Source: Enterobacter vonholyi
Lineage (GTDB): Bacteria > Pseudomonadota > Gammaproteobacteria > Enterobacterales > Enterobacteriaceae
DNA length: 64,000 nt
Assembly: GCF_008364555.1 (NCBI RefSeq)
Contig: NZ_VTUC01000037.1
Coordinates: 124,001 to 188,000, forward strand
Direction: 5' to 3'
Made by a program: the position numbers and the translations under genes. Below are positions 1 to 10,446 of this stretch, one piece after another (the stretch's first letter is position 1; every line of letters starts with the position of its first letter). The notes beneath the pieces are model-generated. The model was not told where the DNA came from. It made no database searches and saw nothing but the letters and a program-made list of their open reading frames with translations.

Positions 1-35
1 TCAGCGGTTCGGACAAGATAGAGAAACCAGCACAC
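1..35 (-). CDS. yhbQ: YhbQ, GIY-YIG family protein (N-terminal fragment, cut by window edge)
   Basis: Only the first codons are in the window. Read on the minus strand from a GTG at 33-35 they give VCWFLYLVRTA, which matches the start of YhbQ, a small GIY-YIG nuclease-superfamily protein. It is divergent from yhbP, as in E. coli, with a 56 bp gap. The start is uncertain: no good ribosome site precedes the GTG, and an in-frame ATG lies at 75-77, but the E. coli protein begins next to the WFLYL segment, so I prefer the GTG. Confidence 0.65.
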   Translation of the reverse strand, partial: MCWFLYLVRTA

Positions 36-91
36 GGTAAACAGATTCAGTATGTTAAGGTGAACGCACCATAGCATGAGAGAGAACGAAA

Positions 92-526
92 ATGGAAACA
101 CTGGCCGCCATTAACCGCTGGCTGGCGAAGCAGCACGTCGTCACCTGGTGCGTCTACAGCGAGGGTGAGATGTGGTGCGCAAACGCGTTTTACTACTACG
201 ATCCTGAGCGCGTCGCGTTTTATGTTATGAGCGAAGACAAAACGCGCCATGCGCAGATGACCGGCCAGCAGGCTAAGGTCGCGGGCACGGTGAACGGTCA
301 GCCGAAAACGGTCGCGCTGATCCGCGGCGTGCAGTTTAAAGGGGAGATCCGTCGTCTGGACGGAGAAGAGAGCGACGCGCGTCGTAAGCATTACACGCGC
401 CGCTTTCCGGTTGCCGCTGCGCTAAAAGCCCCGGTGTGGGAAATCCGCCTCGATGAGCTGAAATTTACCGACAACACCCTGGGCTTTGGCAAGAAGCTGC
501 ACTGGTTACGCGCCGAGCAGGCGTAG
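92..526 (+). CDS. yhbP: YhbP, UPF0306 family protein
   Basis: A 144-residue protein recognised as YhbP (UPF0306), a family with a split-barrel FMN-binding-like fold; its reaction is not known. The ATG at 92 follows a purine-rich GAGAGA ribosome site. It shares a 56 bp divergent promoter region with yhbQ. Its last 21 bp overlap the 3' end of yhbO, which is convergent. Full length for the family. Confidence 0.9.
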   Translation: METLAAINRWLAKQHVVTWCVYSEGEMWCANAFYYYDPERVAFYVMSEDKTRHAQMTGQQAKVAGTVNGQPKTVALIRGVQFKGEIRRLDGEESDARRKHYTRRFPVAAALKAPVWEIRLDELKFTDNTLGFGKKLHWLRAEQA

Positions 527-1024
527 CGCTTCGCGGTTAAACGCCGGGAGATCGTCCGGGGTCCGGCTGGTGATCAGCTGGTCTTTGTCGTTGACCACCT
601 CCTGATCGTAAAACTCAGCACCCGCGTTTTTGAGATCGATAACGATCGGTTTCACAGCCGTAAGCTTACGCCCTCGGACCACTTCTGCGCTGATGAGCAA
701 CTGCGGGCCGTGGCAGATGGCAAAGACCGGTTTGCCGGTAGAGACAAAGTCCCGGGTAAAGGTCACGAAACGCTCGTCCCCGCGCAGGGAATCCGGTGAG
801 TGGCCGCCGGGTAACAGCAGGGCGTCGAAATCTGAGGGGCTAACGTTGTCGATGGTCTCGTCGATGGTCACGCTGGCCTCGCCCTTATGGCCTGTTACCG
901 TTTTGCCCGCCTCTCTTTCAATGGTGATGACCTCATGTCCCGCCTTGCGGAACGCCTCTGCAGGAGAGGTGAATTCTGAATCTTCAAACTCGTCGGTAAT
1001 CAAGACTGCGATTTTCTTGCCCAT
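506..1024 (-). CDS. yhbO: YhbO, DJ-1/PfpI family stress protein / protein deglycase
   Basis: A 172-residue single-domain DJ-1/PfpI protein. The nucleophile elbow motif AICHGPQ puts the catalytic Cys at residue 104 with His105 next to it, and acidic residues at 14-17 match the family's active-site Glu. The family is linked to reversal of methylglyoxal/glyoxal damage on proteins and nucleotides and to oxidative, heat and acid stress survival; whether it is a true deglycase is debated. Cytoplasmic. Convergent with yhbP and overlapping it by 21 bp; divergent from yraR. Confidence 0.93.
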   Translation of the reverse strand: MGKKIAVLITDEFEDSEFTSPAEAFRKAGHEVITIEREAGKTVTGHKGEASVTIDETIDNVSPSDFDALLLPGGHSPDSLRGDERFVTFTRDFVSTGKPVFAICHGPQLLISAEVVRGRKLTAVKPIVIDLKNAGAEFYDQEVVNDKDQLITSRTPDDLPAFNREALRLLGA

Positions 1025-1152
1025 GCTTCCTCCGTTGTTTTGGCTTCAGACTGATTTTTCTCCGCTTGTGGTAAATACTTACCTGTAACAGACTTCTAAG
1101 TGTGGTCGACGACGCTGAGTTCGCAAACGGACAATTCTGTAAAGGGGATAAG

Positions 1153-1797
1153 ATGAGTCAGGTATTGATTACGGGTGCTACCGGGTTAGTGGGCGATCAC
1201 CTGCTGCGGCTGCTGATTCAGGATCGCCGCGTGAACTACATCGCCGCCCCGACGCGTCGACCGCTGGCGGACATCTCCGGCGTCTTTAATCCGCACGATC
1301 CCCAGCTGACGGATGCGCTGGCGCAGGTCCAGGACCCGATTGATATCGCCTTTTGCTGTCTGGGCACCACGCGGCGGGAGGCGGGGAGCAAAGAGGCATT
1401 TATCCACGCCGACTATACGCTGGTGGTGGACACCGCGCTTACGGCGAAAAAGCTGGGAGCCAGACATTTTCTGGTGGTCAGCGCGCTGGGCGCCAGTGCC
1501 GGATCGCCTTTCTTCTACAACAAGGTGAAGGGTAAGATGGAGGACGCGCTGATTGCGCAGAAATGGGAGCAGCTGACGATTGTGCGCCCCTCGATGCTGA
1601 TCGGCCACCGGGACGAGCGCCGCTTTAACGAGTCCATCATGGCCCCGCTGTTTCGCATCCTTCCCGGCAACTGGAAAGCCATCGAGGCGCGGGACGTCGC
1701 GCGTGCGCTGTTAAAAGAGGGACTGGCCCCGTCGAAAGCGGGCGTAAACATTATCCCTTCGGCAAAACTGCGTGAAATCGCGCAGGGCGAGGCGTAA
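1153..1797 (+). CDS. yraR: YraR, NAD(P)-binding Rossmann-fold protein
   Basis: A 214-residue short-chain-dehydrogenase-like protein. The N-terminus has the dinucleotide-binding motif GATGLVG (residues 8-14). Substrate unknown; related to HTATIP2-type oxidoreductases. I chose ATG 1153 because AAAGGGGA lies just upstream and the Rossmann strand starts at residue 3 as in YraR homologues; an upstream in-frame start at 1102 would add 17 unrelated residues. yraQ follows 39 bp later and is probably cotranscribed. Confidence 0.9.
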   Translation: MSQVLITGATGLVGDHLLRLLIQDRRVNYIAAPTRRPLADISGVFNPHDPQLTDALAQVQDPIDIAFCCLGTTRREAGSKEAFIHADYTLVVDTALTAKKLGARHFLVVSALGASAGSPFFYNKVKGKMEDALIAQKWEQLTIVRPSMLIGHRDERRFNESIMAPLFRILPGNWKAIEARDVARALLKEGLAPSKAGVNIIPSAKLREIAQGEA

Positions 1798-1836
1798 ACT
1801 CCCCCGGCTAATAACTCATACTCTCCGGGGAATGCT

Positions 1837-2874
1837 ATGACTGGTCAGTCTTCATCTCAGGTGGCAACACCTGTTCAATGGTGGAAGCCCGCACTCTTTT
1901 TTCTCGTGGTCATTGTTGGCCTCTGGTACGTGAAATGGCAGCCGTACTACGGTAAAGCCTTCACCGCCGCCGAAACGCACAGCATCGGTAAATCTATTCT
2001 CGCTCAGGCTGATGCCAGCCCGCTTCAGGCGGCGTGGGACTATGCCATGGTCTACTTTCTTGCCGTCTGGAAGGCCGCCGTCTTAGGCGTGATCCTGGGC
2101 TCACTGATTCAGGTGCTGATCCCGCGCAACTGGCTGGTGAAAACCCTCGGACAACCGCGCTTTCAGGGTACGCTGCTGGGAACGATCTTCTCCCTGCCGG
2201 GGATGATGTGCTCCTGTTGCGCCGCGCCTGTGGCTGCCGGGATGCGTCGCCAGCGCGTGTCGATGGGCGGCGCGCTGGCGTTCTGGATGGGCAACCCGCT
2301 GCTCAACCCGGCAACGCTGGTGTTTATGGGCTTTGTACTGGGCTGGCATTTTGCGTTCATTCGTCTGGTGGCCGGACTGCTGACCGTGCTGGTGGTGGCG
2401 ACGCTGGTGCAGAATCTGGTGAAGGATAAGGCGCCAGAGTCCGCGTCTGTTGAGCTGGACGTTAGCGAGCCGCAGGGCAGTTTCTTCGCACGCTGGGGCA
2501 AGGCGCTATGGCAGCTTTTCTGGAGCACCATCCCGGTCTATATCCTGGCGGTACTGGTTCTCGGGGCGGCGCGCGTCTGGCTCTTTCCGCATGCGGATGG
2601 CGCTATCGATAACACGCTGTTGTGGGTCATTGCGATGGCCGTTGCAGGCTGCCTGTTTGTGATCCCTACAGCCGCAGAAATTCCCATTGTTCAGACCATG
2701 ATGCTGGCCGGTATGGGCACCGCGCCGGTGCTGGCATTGCTCATCACGCTGCCTGCCATCAGCCTGCCGTCGCTGATTATGCTGCGTAAGTCATTCCCGG
2801 CGAAAGCGCTGTGGCTGACCGCAGGGCTAGTGGCGTTGAGCGGGGTGATAGTGGGGAGTATTGCGTTGATGTGA
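1837..2874 (+). CDS. yraQ: YraQ, UPF0718/ArsP-like permease
   Basis: A 345-residue inner membrane protein with about eight to ten hydrophobic segments, first near residues 17-35. It belongs to the UPF0718 (DUF318) permease family, which includes the ArsP organoarsenical exporters. The paired-cysteine motif CSCCAAPVAAG (around residue 125) is typical. Substrate in enterobacteria is unknown. It follows yraR on the same strand and ends at a bidirectional terminator shared with dolP. Confidence 0.88.
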   Translation: MTGQSSSQVATPVQWWKPALFFLVVIVGLWYVKWQPYYGKAFTAAETHSIGKSILAQADASPLQAAWDYAMVYFLAVWKAAVLGVILGSLIQVLIPRNWLVKTLGQPRFQGTLLGTIFSLPGMMCSCCAAPVAAGMRRQRVSMGGALAFWMGNPLLNPATLVFMGFVLGWHFAFIRLVAGLLTVLVVATLVQNLVKDKAPESASVELDVSEPQGSFFARWGKALWQLFWSTIPVYILAVLVLGAARVWLFPHADGAIDNTLLWVIAMAVAGCLFVIPTAAEIPIVQTMMLAGMGTAPVLALLITLPAISLPSLIMLRKSFPAKALWLTAGLVALSGVIVGSIALM

Positions 2875-2910
2875 AAAAAAGCCCGGTGGCACGAGCGCTC
2901 ACCGGGCTTA
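2874..2910. terminator. Bidirectional rho-independent terminator between yraQ and dolP
   Basis: A GC-rich hairpin (AGCCCGGTG / CACCGGGCTT arms at 2880-2910) is preceded by seven A on the plus strand. Read on the minus strand it ends in a T run. It sits 6 bp after the yraQ stop and 15 bp after the dolP stop. Confidence 0.85.
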
Positions 2911-2924
2911 CAGTTGGGTGTAGC

Positions 2925-3500
2925 TTACTTGATGTAAGTAAACGCGGTGGTGACGTGCTTCACGCCGCTCACCCGGCTGGCGATATCGGCCGCCGCTTTC
3001 CCTTCACGTTCGGTCACCAGACCCAGCAGGAACACTTCACCGTTTTCTGTCGTCACCTTCACGTTGGAGGATTTCACCTGGTCCGAGCCCAGCAGCTGGG
3101 AGCGTACTTTGGTGGTGATCCAGGTATCGGAAGAGGCATCACCCAGGCCAATTGGCTTGCCCTGACGCACTTCGTTAAACACCTCTGTGGTCCCTTCGAC
3201 GCCCATCGCAATCTGTTTCGCACGAGAGGCGAGCTCCAGATTCGGTGCCTGACCTGCCAGCAGCACTTTGCCCTGATAAGCCGTCACGTTGATACGCGCT
3301 TCTTTCTTGATTTGTTCGTCTTTCGACAGCGCACTGTTGACGCGCAGCTCCAGCGTACCGTCATCCACCTGCGTTCCCACGGTGCGCGGATCGGTTGCCG
3401 CTTTGGTGCCTACCGCGGCGGTACCCACAACGGCCGCAGCGATACATCCCTGAAGCAGTAATGCAGACATAAGGACTGCGAGGGTCGATAAAGCCTTCAT
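2925..3500 (-). CDS. dolP: DolP (YraP), dual BON-domain outer membrane lipoprotein
   Basis: A 191-residue lipoprotein. The signal peptide ends in the lipobox LLQGC with lipidated Cys at residue 19. Two BON domains follow (about residues 46-115 and 125-190). In E. coli DolP sits on the inner face of the outer membrane, binds anionic phospholipid at division sites and supports BAM function and amidase-driven septal cleavage; it belongs to the sigma-E regulon. It lies 9 bp after diaA and is likely cotranscribed with it. Confidence 0.95.
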   Translation of the reverse strand: MKALSTLAVLMSALLLQGCIAAAVVGTAAVGTKAATDPRTVGTQVDDGTLELRVNSALSKDEQIKKEARINVTAYQGKVLLAGQAPNLELASRAKQIAMGVEGTTEVFNEVRQGKPIGLGDASSDTWITTKVRSQLLGSDQVKSSNVKVTTENGEVFLLGLVTEREGKAAADIASRVSGVKHVTTAFTYIK

Positions 3501-3509
3501 AAGAACTCC

Positions 3510-4100
3510 TTAATCATCCTGGTGAGGGAAAAGCGTGTTATCGATCAAGTCACATAAGCAGTTCACCGTGAGCATATGCATCTCCTGAATACGTGCGCTC
3601 CGGTGAGAAGGAATGCGGATTTCCACATCCTGCGGCCCAAGCAGACCCGCCAGCTCACCCCCGTCATAGCCGGTTAAGGCCACGATGGTCATGTCGCGGG
3701 TGACGGCGGCTTCAACGGCTTTGACAATATCCCGGCTATTGCCGCGCGTGGAGATGGCCAGCAGCACATCTCCGGCATGACCCAGAGCTCGCACCTGCTT
3801 TGCGTAAATTTCGTCATGCAGACGATCGTTAGCAATCGCCGTTAAGACCACATTATCGGTATTAAGTGCAATGGCAGGTAAACTGGGGCGTTCTGTTTCA
3901 AAACGATTGATCATGCTGGCAGCAAAATGCTGTGCGTTGGCGGCTGACGTGCCGTTGCCACAACAGAGGATTTTGTTGCCGTTAAGCAGGGATTGCACCA
4001 GCGTCATTGCGGCACGCGAGATAGCATCCGGAAGGGCTTCCGCCGCGGCAATCTGAGTCTGGATGCTTTCTGTGAAGCACACTTTAATTCTTTCGAGCAC
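3510..4100 (-). CDS. diaA: DiaA, DnaA initiator-associating protein
   Basis: A 196-residue SIS-domain protein of the phosphoheptose isomerase family. DiaA forms a homotetramer that binds several DnaA molecules at oriC and promotes timely replication initiation. The SIS core with [15 protein letters not shown] (about residues 47-61) is clear. It lies 21 bp downstream of yraN and 9 bp upstream of dolP in the lpoA-yraN-diaA-dolP run. Confidence 0.94.
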   Translation of the reverse strand: MLERIKVCFTESIQTQIAAAEALPDAISRAAMTLVQSLLNGNKILCCGNGTSAANAQHFAASMINRFETERPSLPAIALNTDNVVLTAIANDRLHDEIYAKQVRALGHAGDVLLAISTRGNSRDIVKAVEAAVTRDMTIVALTGYDGGELAGLLGPQDVEIRIPSHRSARIQEMHMLTVNCLCDLIDNTLFPHQDD

Positions 4101-4121
4101 GTTATCCCTTTTAAATCTTAA

Positions 4122-4517
4122 TTATGCGTCTTCGCCAAAAGCGTTTTTAAGCCATTCGATCTCATTTCCGGTGAAGGCTATCACATCGAACCGGCAATCC
4201 ACAGTATCAAAACTCCCATTATGGCGGGCAAGCCACAAGTGGGCAGTCTGTAATAATTTATGTTGTTTGGCGAGCGTCACGCTGGCGGCAGCACCGCCAA
4301 AACGAGAGGACTGTCGAAAGCGGACTTCTACAAACACGGTGACCTGACCGTCTTTCATGATCAGGTCGATTTCGCCGCCGCGCCCGCGGACGTTGGCGGC
4401 GATAAAACGCAGTCCTTTGCCTTCAAGCCAGCGACGCGCCTTTAATTCCCACGCATCGCCGGTCTCTTTTCGGCTTAACTGGCCGGGACGATCTGCCCCT
4501 GCTGGTATTTGAGCCAT
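4122..4517 (-). CDS. yraN: YraN, UPF0102 nuclease-like protein
   Basis: A 131-residue UPF0102 protein with a restriction-endonuclease-like core: the motif [22 protein letters not shown] (about residues 47-68) carries the E...D...E-x-R/K catalytic pattern. Its role is unproven; the family is thought to be involved in DNA processing. The 5' end overlaps the 3' end of lpoA by 43 bp, implying translational coupling. Confidence 0.92.
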   Translation of the reverse strand: MAQIPAGADRPGQLSRKETGDAWELKARRWLEGKGLRFIAANVRGRGGEIDLIMKDGQVTVFVEVRFRQSSRFGGAAASVTLAKQHKLLQTAHLWLARHNGSFDTVDCRFDVIAFTGNEIEWLKNAFGEDA

Positions 4518-6637
4518 GATAACTTCCTGTTGATCACGCAGTCCTGGGTGGCGGTCAGATCGCCGGTATTGCCGTTAAGCTCAAAGCCCGGCACCTGGCG
4601 CATCTGGGTAAAGTGGTTCGCCAGCGCCCATGCATCGACACCCATCGCATACAGACGCGCCAGAGAATAATCGTTACGTACGGTACTCAGCGCCTGCTGC
4701 ATCAGCGCCGGATTGCTGCCAGCCAGCATTGGGATTTCGCTGTACTGCAGACCGTCCATTTCCAGACGGAAATCCGGGCCGGCGGTGCCCTGCGCGCTGC
4801 GTGAGCTGGCGTAGAGCGTTGCGCCGCTCTGGCTGCCGTTACGCATCGCGATCATCGGTTTGATAAAGGCGATCTCCTGCGGCGTGGCAACGATATAGGC
4901 CGCATCCACTTTACCGCCACCGCTAATCTGTGCGTCGGTAGGCGGGGCCGGGATCGTCAGGCCGCCAATCGTCACGCCCTGCTGCTGCGGCAGGCTCGCG
5001 GTGACAGGACTGCCGTTAAGCGCGATACCCGCTCCACCGTTTACGCCCGCACGCAGTTCAGAGACGGAGCCGAATTTCTGCTGCAGCACGACGCCGCCGC
5101 CCAGCTTCTGCCACTCATCGGCAAAGGCATTCGCCACGCGATCGCCCAGCGCGCTGCGTGGGATGAGCAGCAGCGGAGCCTGCTTACCCTGCTCGTGAAT
5201 ATGACGCGCCGCATCGCGGGCTTCATCTTCAGGGGAAAGCGCGAAGTAGCAGATATTGGCCCGGTTCTGAACCTGCTCAGGCTGGTTGAGCGCCAGCACG
5301 TTCAGCGTGGTATTGCTCTTCATCAGCTCTTCCACGTTGTTTTTCAGCAGCGGGCCGACAACGATGCTCGCCCCGTCCTGTTGAACCTGCGCCAGAACCT
5401 GGTCAAGCGGCTGCGAGCTGGTGTCGTAAATTTTCACCTCAGCGCCCGGGTTGGCGCTGGTGGTTGCTACGGCCTGCGGCTGAGCGGCAGGCTGGGCCGC
5501 GGGTTGTGCAGTCTGCTGCTGAGGCTGTTCTGCCGTTGCGTCAGGTGCTGGTGCCGCTTGGGTCTCGGCCGGAGCCTGGGTCGCAGGTGCTGTTGTCGCC
5601 GGTGCAGCTGTAGCCTGAGGCGTCGTCGGGGCCGTCACCGGGTTTTGCATCGTGCCCTGCGCCGGAGCTTGCGCCGTGGTCAGGTCGCTGGTCTCGGCGG
5701 CGGATGGGCTGACAACATCACTCACGTTAGCCGCCTGGGCCGCCTGAGCGGGAACAGCGCTGCCGGTTACCGACGTAGTGCCGTTTTTCGCTGCTTCAAA
5801 GCCCTGCTGAATGGTACGGCCAAACACCGCCGCCTGGCCGTTGAGCGGCAGAAGCAGGGCGATTTTGCTGGTAGACGCTGGCTTAAAGTTCTGTACGTTC
5901 ACCAGCTGGGTTGGCAGCATTTTCGCCCCCGGGTTTTGCGGGTAACGTGTCTGCCAGTCCGTAATACCGGCTTTTAGCATCTTTGGATCGCTGCGGTTGT
6001 TAAACCACATCTGCTGCAGATCCAGCCAGCCCTGAAGAACGTTTTCATCGGCGTTGATGACCAGAGCCTGCGCCTGTTCCTGCGTCATCGACGCCAGCGC
6101 TTGCCAGGTGGCATCAATATTTTTCTGCTTCTCGGCACCGCCGAGCAGCGGCTCTTGCGCGATGAGGGCGCGGAGCAGCGTCAGGGAAGGGCGCCCCTGC
6201 TCAGCGGTAATGCCCGCCTGCCAGAAGCGAGCCTGCTGGTTTTTATCCAGCGCGCTCACGTCAATGTCCCCGAGGATCTTCTTCGCGGCGGCGTAATCTT
6301 TCAACGCGACCTTCAGCTCGGCAGAGAGCAGGCTCTGCTCGCGACGCTGGGCGTCGTTAAGATCTTTCGGCAACTGGTTAAACAGTTCGGCAGCCTGCTG
6401 GGTTTTACCCTCTTTCAGCAGTGCACGAATGGCGAGTAATTGCCAGTTGGTCTTGGTATCATTTGAACTCTGCGACATTTGCTGCAGATAAAAGCCAGAA
6501 TCAGCCTGAGCGGAACCCTGAAGATGGGCGGTGCTCTGGTCAGGTGCCTGGGTGCCACAGCCTGCAAAGATCAGGGCTGCCAGCAGAAGCGGCACGCTGC
6601 GCGTGGCTTTTTTTCGAAGAAACGTTAACGGTACCAT
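4475..6637 (-). CDS. lpoA: LpoA (YraM), outer membrane lipoprotein activator of PBP1a
   Basis: A 720-residue lipoprotein that reaches across the periplasm to activate the peptidoglycan synthase PBP1a (MrcA). The signal sequence ends in a lipobox (FAGC, Cys27). A TPR-like helical N-domain runs to about residue 255. A long linker rich in Ala, Pro, Gln and Thr (about residues 295-405) interrupts the start of the C-terminal periplasmic-binding-protein-like domain, which runs to the end. I chose ATG 6637 because [10 protein letters not shown] aligns with the E. coli start; an in-frame ATG at 6700 would put 21 residues before the signal peptide and lies opposite the rsmI start. E. coli LpoA is about 678 residues, so this linker is expanded. 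Confidence 0.94.
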   Translation of the reverse strand: MVPLTFLRKKATRSVPLLLAALIFAGCGTQAPDQSTAHLQGSAQADSGFYLQQMSQSSNDTKTNWQLLAIRALLKEGKTQQAAELFNQLPKDLNDAQRREQSLLSAELKVALKDYAAAKKILGDIDVSALDKNQQARFWQAGITAEQGRPSLTLLRALIAQEPLLGGAEKQKNIDATWQALASMTQEQAQALVINADENVLQGWLDLQQMWFNNRSDPKMLKAGITDWQTRYPQNPGAKMLPTQLVNVQNFKPASTSKIALLLPLNGQAAVFGRTIQQGFEAAKNGTTSVTGSAVPAQAAQAANVSDVVSPSAAETSDLTTAQAPAQGTMQNPVTAPTTPQATAAPATTAPATQAPAETQAAPAPDATAEQPQQQTAQPAAQPAAQPQAVATTSANPGAEVKIYDTSSQPLDQVLAQVQQDGASIVVGPLLKNNVEELMKSNTTLNVLALNQPEQVQNRANICYFALSPEDEARDAARHIHEQGKQAPLLLIPRSALGDRVANAFADEWQKLGGGVVLQQKFGSVSELRAGVNGGAGIALNGSPVTASLPQQQGVTIGGLTIPAPPTDAQISGGGKVDAAYIVATPQEIAFIKPMIAMRNGSQSGATLYASSRSAQGTAGPDFRLEMDGLQYSEIPMLAGSNPALMQQALSTVRNDYSLARLYAMGVDAWALANHFTQMRQVPGFELNGNTGDLTATQDCVINRKLSWLKYQQGQIVPAS

Positions 6638-6699
6638 ACTGTATCCAGTGATTTTTTTTACGCAATGCTCAATATTAAATCGGCAATACGGACGAAACA

Positions 6700-7563
6700 A
6701 TGAAACAACACGAAACGGCAGATAATTCTCAAGGCCAGCTTTATATTGTACCTACTCCTATCGGGAATTTGTCTGATATTACCCAACGTGCGCTCACCGT
6801 ACTGCAAGCTGTTGATTTAATTGCTGCTGAAGATACCCGCCACACCGGCCTGCTGCTGCAACATTTCGCGATTAACGCCCGTTTGTTTGCTCTGCACGAT
6901 CACAATGAGCAACAAAAAGCCGAAACGCTGGTGGCGAAGCTGAAAGAGGGGCAGAACATTGCTCTGGTCTCCGACGCCGGTACGCCGCTGATCAACGATC
7001 CCGGCTATCACCTGGTGCGTACCTGTCGCGAAGCCGGTATTCGCGTTGTGCCGCTGCCCGGGCCGTGCGCCGCGATTGCTGCATTAAGCGCTGCAGGTCT
7101 GCCGTCTGACCGTTTCTGCTATGAAGGCTTCCTGCCTGCCAAATCCAAAGGCCGCCGCGACGTTTTAAAAGACCTGGAAGCGGAACCGCGCACCCTGATT
7201 TTCTACGAATCCACGCACCGCCTGCTGGAGAGCCTGGAAGATATGGTGACCGTCTGGGGAGAAGGCCGCTACGTGGTGCTGGCGCGCGAGCTGACCAAAA
7301 CCTGGGAAACGATCCACGGCGCGCCGGTGGGTGAACTGCTGGCGTGGGTGAAGGAAGACGAAAACCGCCGCAAGGGCGAAATGGTGCTGATTGTCGAAGG
7401 ACATAAAGCGCAGGAAGACGCGCTGCCAGCCGACGCGCTGCGCACGCTGACGCTGCTGCAGGCGGAACTGCCGCTGAAGAAAGCCGCTGCGCTGGCGGCA
7501 GAAATTCACGGCGTAAAGAAAAATGCGCTGTATAAGTATGCGCTGGAGCAGCAGGGGGAGTAA
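6700..7563 (+). CDS. rsmI: RsmI (YraL), 16S rRNA 2'-O-ribose C1402 methyltransferase
   Basis: A 287-residue SAM-dependent tetrapyrrole-methylase-fold enzyme that methylates the 2'-OH of C1402 in the ribosomal P site. Family motifs are present: [14 protein letters not shown] near residue 15, the AEDTRH motif near residue 43, SDAGTP near residue 92 and the FYESTHR segment near residue 168. It is divergent from lpoA across 62 bp. Full length. Confidence 0.95.
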   Translation: MKQHETADNSQGQLYIVPTPIGNLSDITQRALTVLQAVDLIAAEDTRHTGLLLQHFAINARLFALHDHNEQQKAETLVAKLKEGQNIALVSDAGTPLINDPGYHLVRTCREAGIRVVPLPGPCAAIAALSAAGLPSDRFCYEGFLPAKSKGRRDVLKDLEAEPRTLIFYESTHRLLESLEDMVTVWGEGRYVVLARELTKTWETIHGAPVGELLAWVKEDENRRKGEMVLIVEGHKAQEDALPADALRTLTLLQAELPLKKAAALAAEIHGVKKNALYKYALEQQGE

Positions 7564-7583
7564 GGCATCCCCTGCCGGTTTTT

Positions 7584-7617
7584 GCCGGGTGGCGGCTACG
7601 CCTTACCCGGCCTACGG
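7584..7617. repeat. REP-type palindromic element
   Basis: GCCGGGTGGCGGC-TACGCC-TTACCCGGC followed by CTACGG, a standard enterobacterial REP/PU unit. It lies 20 bp after the rsmI stop and before the convergent garD 3' end. Confidence 0.8.
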
Positions 7618-7718
7618 ATCGTTATGCGTCTTTTAGCCAACAGATATCGCCTCAAACTGGAAGGTTTGCGGCTTGTCCGACGGGTTACCTCAATGCGGGA
7701 TAGATGTGGGACGGAAAA

Positions 7719-9290
7719 TCACGTCACCGGTGCCGGGTTGAACACCGCCAGCTGGTTATGTAATCCCCATTGATCGGAGAAGGTTTTCTTCCGCCCGCTG
7801 GCGACATCCAGAATGAAGTGGAACAGCTTCCAGCCCACGTCCTCAATACTCTCTTCTCCGGTCGCGATAGTACCCGCGTTGATGTCCATTAAGTCATACC
7901 AGCGGTTTGCCAGCTCGGTGCGTGTCGCCATCTTGATCACCGGTACCGCCATCAGGCCGTACGGCGTGCCGCGCCCGGTGGTAAAGACCTGCACCGTAAT
8001 GCCGGATGCGACCTGCTGCGTGCCGCAAACGAAATCGCTGGCCGGCGTTGCCGCGTAAATCAGGCCGCGTTTCGTCGGGCGCTGGCCCGGAGAGAGCACT
8101 TCCACAATCGCGCTCTGCCCGGATTTGGCAATCGAACCAAGGGCTTTTTCCACCACGTTTGCCAGGCCGCCTTTCTTGTTGCCTGGAGACGGGTTGGCGC
8201 TGCGGTCGGTTTTGCCCATCTCGAGATAGCTATCGTACCAGGCCATTTCCTCAAGCAGGCGCTTGCCGACCTCTTCATTAACGGCGCGCGGCGTCAGCAG
8301 ATGGATGGCGTCACGCACTTCGGTCACCTCGGAGAACATCACCGTGGCGCCGCAGCGAACGAGCAGATCGGACGCATAGCCCACCGCCGGGTTGGCCGTC
8401 ACGCCGGAGAAGGCATCGCTGCCGCCGCACTGGGTTCCGACCACCAGCTCCGACGCCGGGCACGTTTCACGCTGTCGCTGGTTAAGCTTGTCCAGATGGC
8501 GCTCTGCCACCTGCAGAATATCGTCGACCATTGAGCGGAAACCAACGTGGCGTTCGTCCTGCAGGCGCACGATGCTGGCCTCGTCTGCCGGAATGGCTTT
8601 CACATCTTCGGTGCCCTGCAGCAGGCGCTCTGGCTGCAATTTTTCACACCCCAGACCGATGACCATCACCTCGCCGCCAAAGTTCGGGTTCAGGGCAATA
8701 TTGTGAATGGTACGGATAGGTACCACGGCGGCGGGGGCGTTAATCGCCACGCCGCAGCCGTAGAGGTGGTTCAGGCCCACCACGCCGTCGACGTTCGGGT
8801 ATTTCGGCAGCAGGTCGCGCTCGATGATTTTCACCACGTAATCCACCACGCCCGCCACGCAGTGCACGCTGGTGGTAATGCCGAGCAGGTTCTTGGTGCC
8901 GACGCTGCCGTCCGCGTTGCGGTAGCCTTCGAAGGTATAGCCCTCCAGCGGAGGAAGCGGTTCCGGCACGCGGGTCGCCAGCGGAAGCGTGTTCAGCGGC
9001 GGCGCTTCCGGCAGCGCCACCAGCGACTCTTCAACCCAGCTCCCCTGTGGTATAGCGCGAACGGCATAGCCGATGACTTCACCGTAACGTACGATTTCGC
9101 TATTAGCAGGGATATCCACCAGGGCGACTTTATGTCCCTGTGGAATATGCTCAATCAGTTCCAGCCCGTCCGGGAAGCGGGTGCCCGCTTTTAAGCCATT
9201 GTCGTTGACAATAATCGCCACATTATCGGTGTCGTGTACTTTGATATAAAACGCCGTCGGCGATGCCTGTCGAATTTCAATGTCGGCCAT
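7719..9290 (-). CDS. garD: GarD, galactarate dehydratase
   Basis: A 523-residue member of the UxaA/GarD dehydratase family. It converts D-galactarate to 5-keto-4-deoxy-D-glucarate using Fe2+. The N-terminal SAF-type domain (about residues 1-100) is followed by the large catalytic domain with conserved cysteine motifs (YGCG near residue 178, LGCEK near 212, TQCGGSD near 288) and TTGRGTPYG. It is divergent from garL, whose product uses GarD's product. Confidence 0.95.
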   Translation of the reverse strand: MADIEIRQASPTAFYIKVHDTDNVAIIVNDNGLKAGTRFPDGLELIEHIPQGHKVALVDIPANSEIVRYGEVIGYAVRAIPQGSWVEESLVALPEAPPLNTLPLATRVPEPLPPLEGYTFEGYRNADGSVGTKNLLGITTSVHCVAGVVDYVVKIIERDLLPKYPNVDGVVGLNHLYGCGVAINAPAAVVPIRTIHNIALNPNFGGEVMVIGLGCEKLQPERLLQGTEDVKAIPADEASIVRLQDERHVGFRSMVDDILQVAERHLDKLNQRQRETCPASELVVGTQCGGSDAFSGVTANPAVGYASDLLVRCGATVMFSEVTEVRDAIHLLTPRAVNEEVGKRLLEEMAWYDSYLEMGKTDRSANPSPGNKKGGLANVVEKALGSIAKSGQSAIVEVLSPGQRPTKRGLIYAATPASDFVCGTQQVASGITVQVFTTGRGTPYGLMAVPVIKMATRTELANRWYDLMDINAGTIATGEESIEDVGWKLFHFILDVASGRKKTFSDQWGLHNQLAVFNPAPVT

Positions 9291-9654
9291 TGTTCACTAT
9301 TCTCCAGCAAAGTGTCTGATAATAAATTCAGCCATTTTTCTAATGGTAGAAATAAATACGCGGCTTTCAGAAATAAAGCATGTCAGTAGAATGAATAGCA
9401 AAATGTGATCCCGATCGCTTCAGAACCCGTAATCCTTGATTCTGTGCATTAGCGCCCAGTGCTTTGTGCATATGCAAAAATTTTTATCAAAATATACCGT
9501 AATACCTGAGCATTAAAACAATGTGCGGTCGCGGATTGCGCCTTATACTGAATGACGTTTTTATCACGCCAGAATAATAAATATCATGCTGGCGCGGTGT
9601 CTGAATAAATAAAATGATACTGAAAAAGGCTGCGGAATTAAAAAGGTAAATACG
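9291..9654. promoter_or_regulatory. garD-garL divergent promoter region
   Basis: A 364 bp AT-rich gap with no gene. It should hold both gar promoters. A TGTGATCCCGATCGCT stretch near 9404 looks like a weak CRP half-site, and TTTGTGCATATGCAAAAA near 9466 is a partial palindrome. In E. coli the gar genes are activated by CdaR; I cannot assign a CdaR site with confidence. Confidence 0.45.
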
Positions 9655-10425
9655 ATGAATAACGATATCTTCCCGAATAAATTTAAAGCGGCTCTTGCGA
9701 CGCACCAGATTCAGATTGGCTGCTGGTCCGCGCTGGCAAACCCTATCAGCACCGAAGTGCTGGGCCTGGCCGGTTTCGACTGGCTGGTGCTGGACGGCGA
9801 ACATGCGCCGAACGATATCAGCACCTTTATTCCGCAGCTGATGGCGCTTAAAGGCAGCCACAGCGCCCCGGTAGTGCGTGTCCCCACCAACGAGCCGGTG
9901 ATTATCAAGCGCCTGCTGGATATCGGCTTCTATAACTTCCTGATCCCGTTTGTGGAGACAGAAGAACAAGCGGCACTGGCCGTAGCCTCTACGCGCTATC
10001 CGCCAGAAGGGATTCGCGGCGTTTCCGTTTCGCATCGCGCCAATATGTTTGGCACCGTGCCGGACTACTTCGCGCAGTCCAACAGCAACATCACCATTCT
10101 GGTTCAGATTGAGAGCCAGAAGGGCGTTGATAACGTCGATGCGATTGCAGCCACCAACGGCGTGGACGGTATCTTCGTTGGCCCAAGCGATCTGGCTGCC
10201 GCCTTTGGCCATCTGGGTAATGCCAGCCACCCTGACGTGCAGCGCGCGATCCAGCACATTTTTGCCCGTGCTAAAGCACACTGCAAACCGTGCGGCATTC
10301 TGGCACCGGTTGAGGCTGACGCCCGTCGCTATCTGGAGTGGGGAGCCACGTTTGTTGCCGTCGGTAGCGACCTCGGCGTATTCCGCTCGGCCACGCAGAA
10401 ATTAGCCGACGCTTTTAAAAAATAA
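9655..10425 (+). CDS. garL: GarL, 5-keto-4-deoxy-D-glucarate aldolase
   Basis: A 256-residue class II aldolase of the HpcH/HpaI family. It cleaves 5-keto-4-deoxy-D-glucarate to pyruvate and tartronate semialdehyde. The catalytic base is His50 in LDGEHAPND, and metal-binding acidic residues follow in ILVQIES (about 153) and [12 protein letters not shown] (about 177). garR follows 21 bp later and reduces the tartronate semialdehyde. Confidence 0.95.
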   Translation: MNNDIFPNKFKAALATHQIQIGCWSALANPISTEVLGLAGFDWLVLDGEHAPNDISTFIPQLMALKGSHSAPVVRVPTNEPVIIKRLLDIGFYNFLIPFVETEEQAALAVASTRYPPEGIRGVSVSHRANMFGTVPDYFAQSNSNITILVQIESQKGVDNVDAIAATNGVDGIFVGPSDLAAAFGHLGNASHPDVQRAIQHIFARAKAHCKPCGILAPVEADARRYLEWGATFVAVGSDLGVFRSATQKLADAFKK

Positions 10426-10446
10426 TCATCATTGAGGAAACAGATT

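Noticed and set aside
5195-5977. 260-codon plus-strand frame opposite lpoA
   Set aside because: Arg/Leu-rich antisense shadow of the repetitive LpoA linker.
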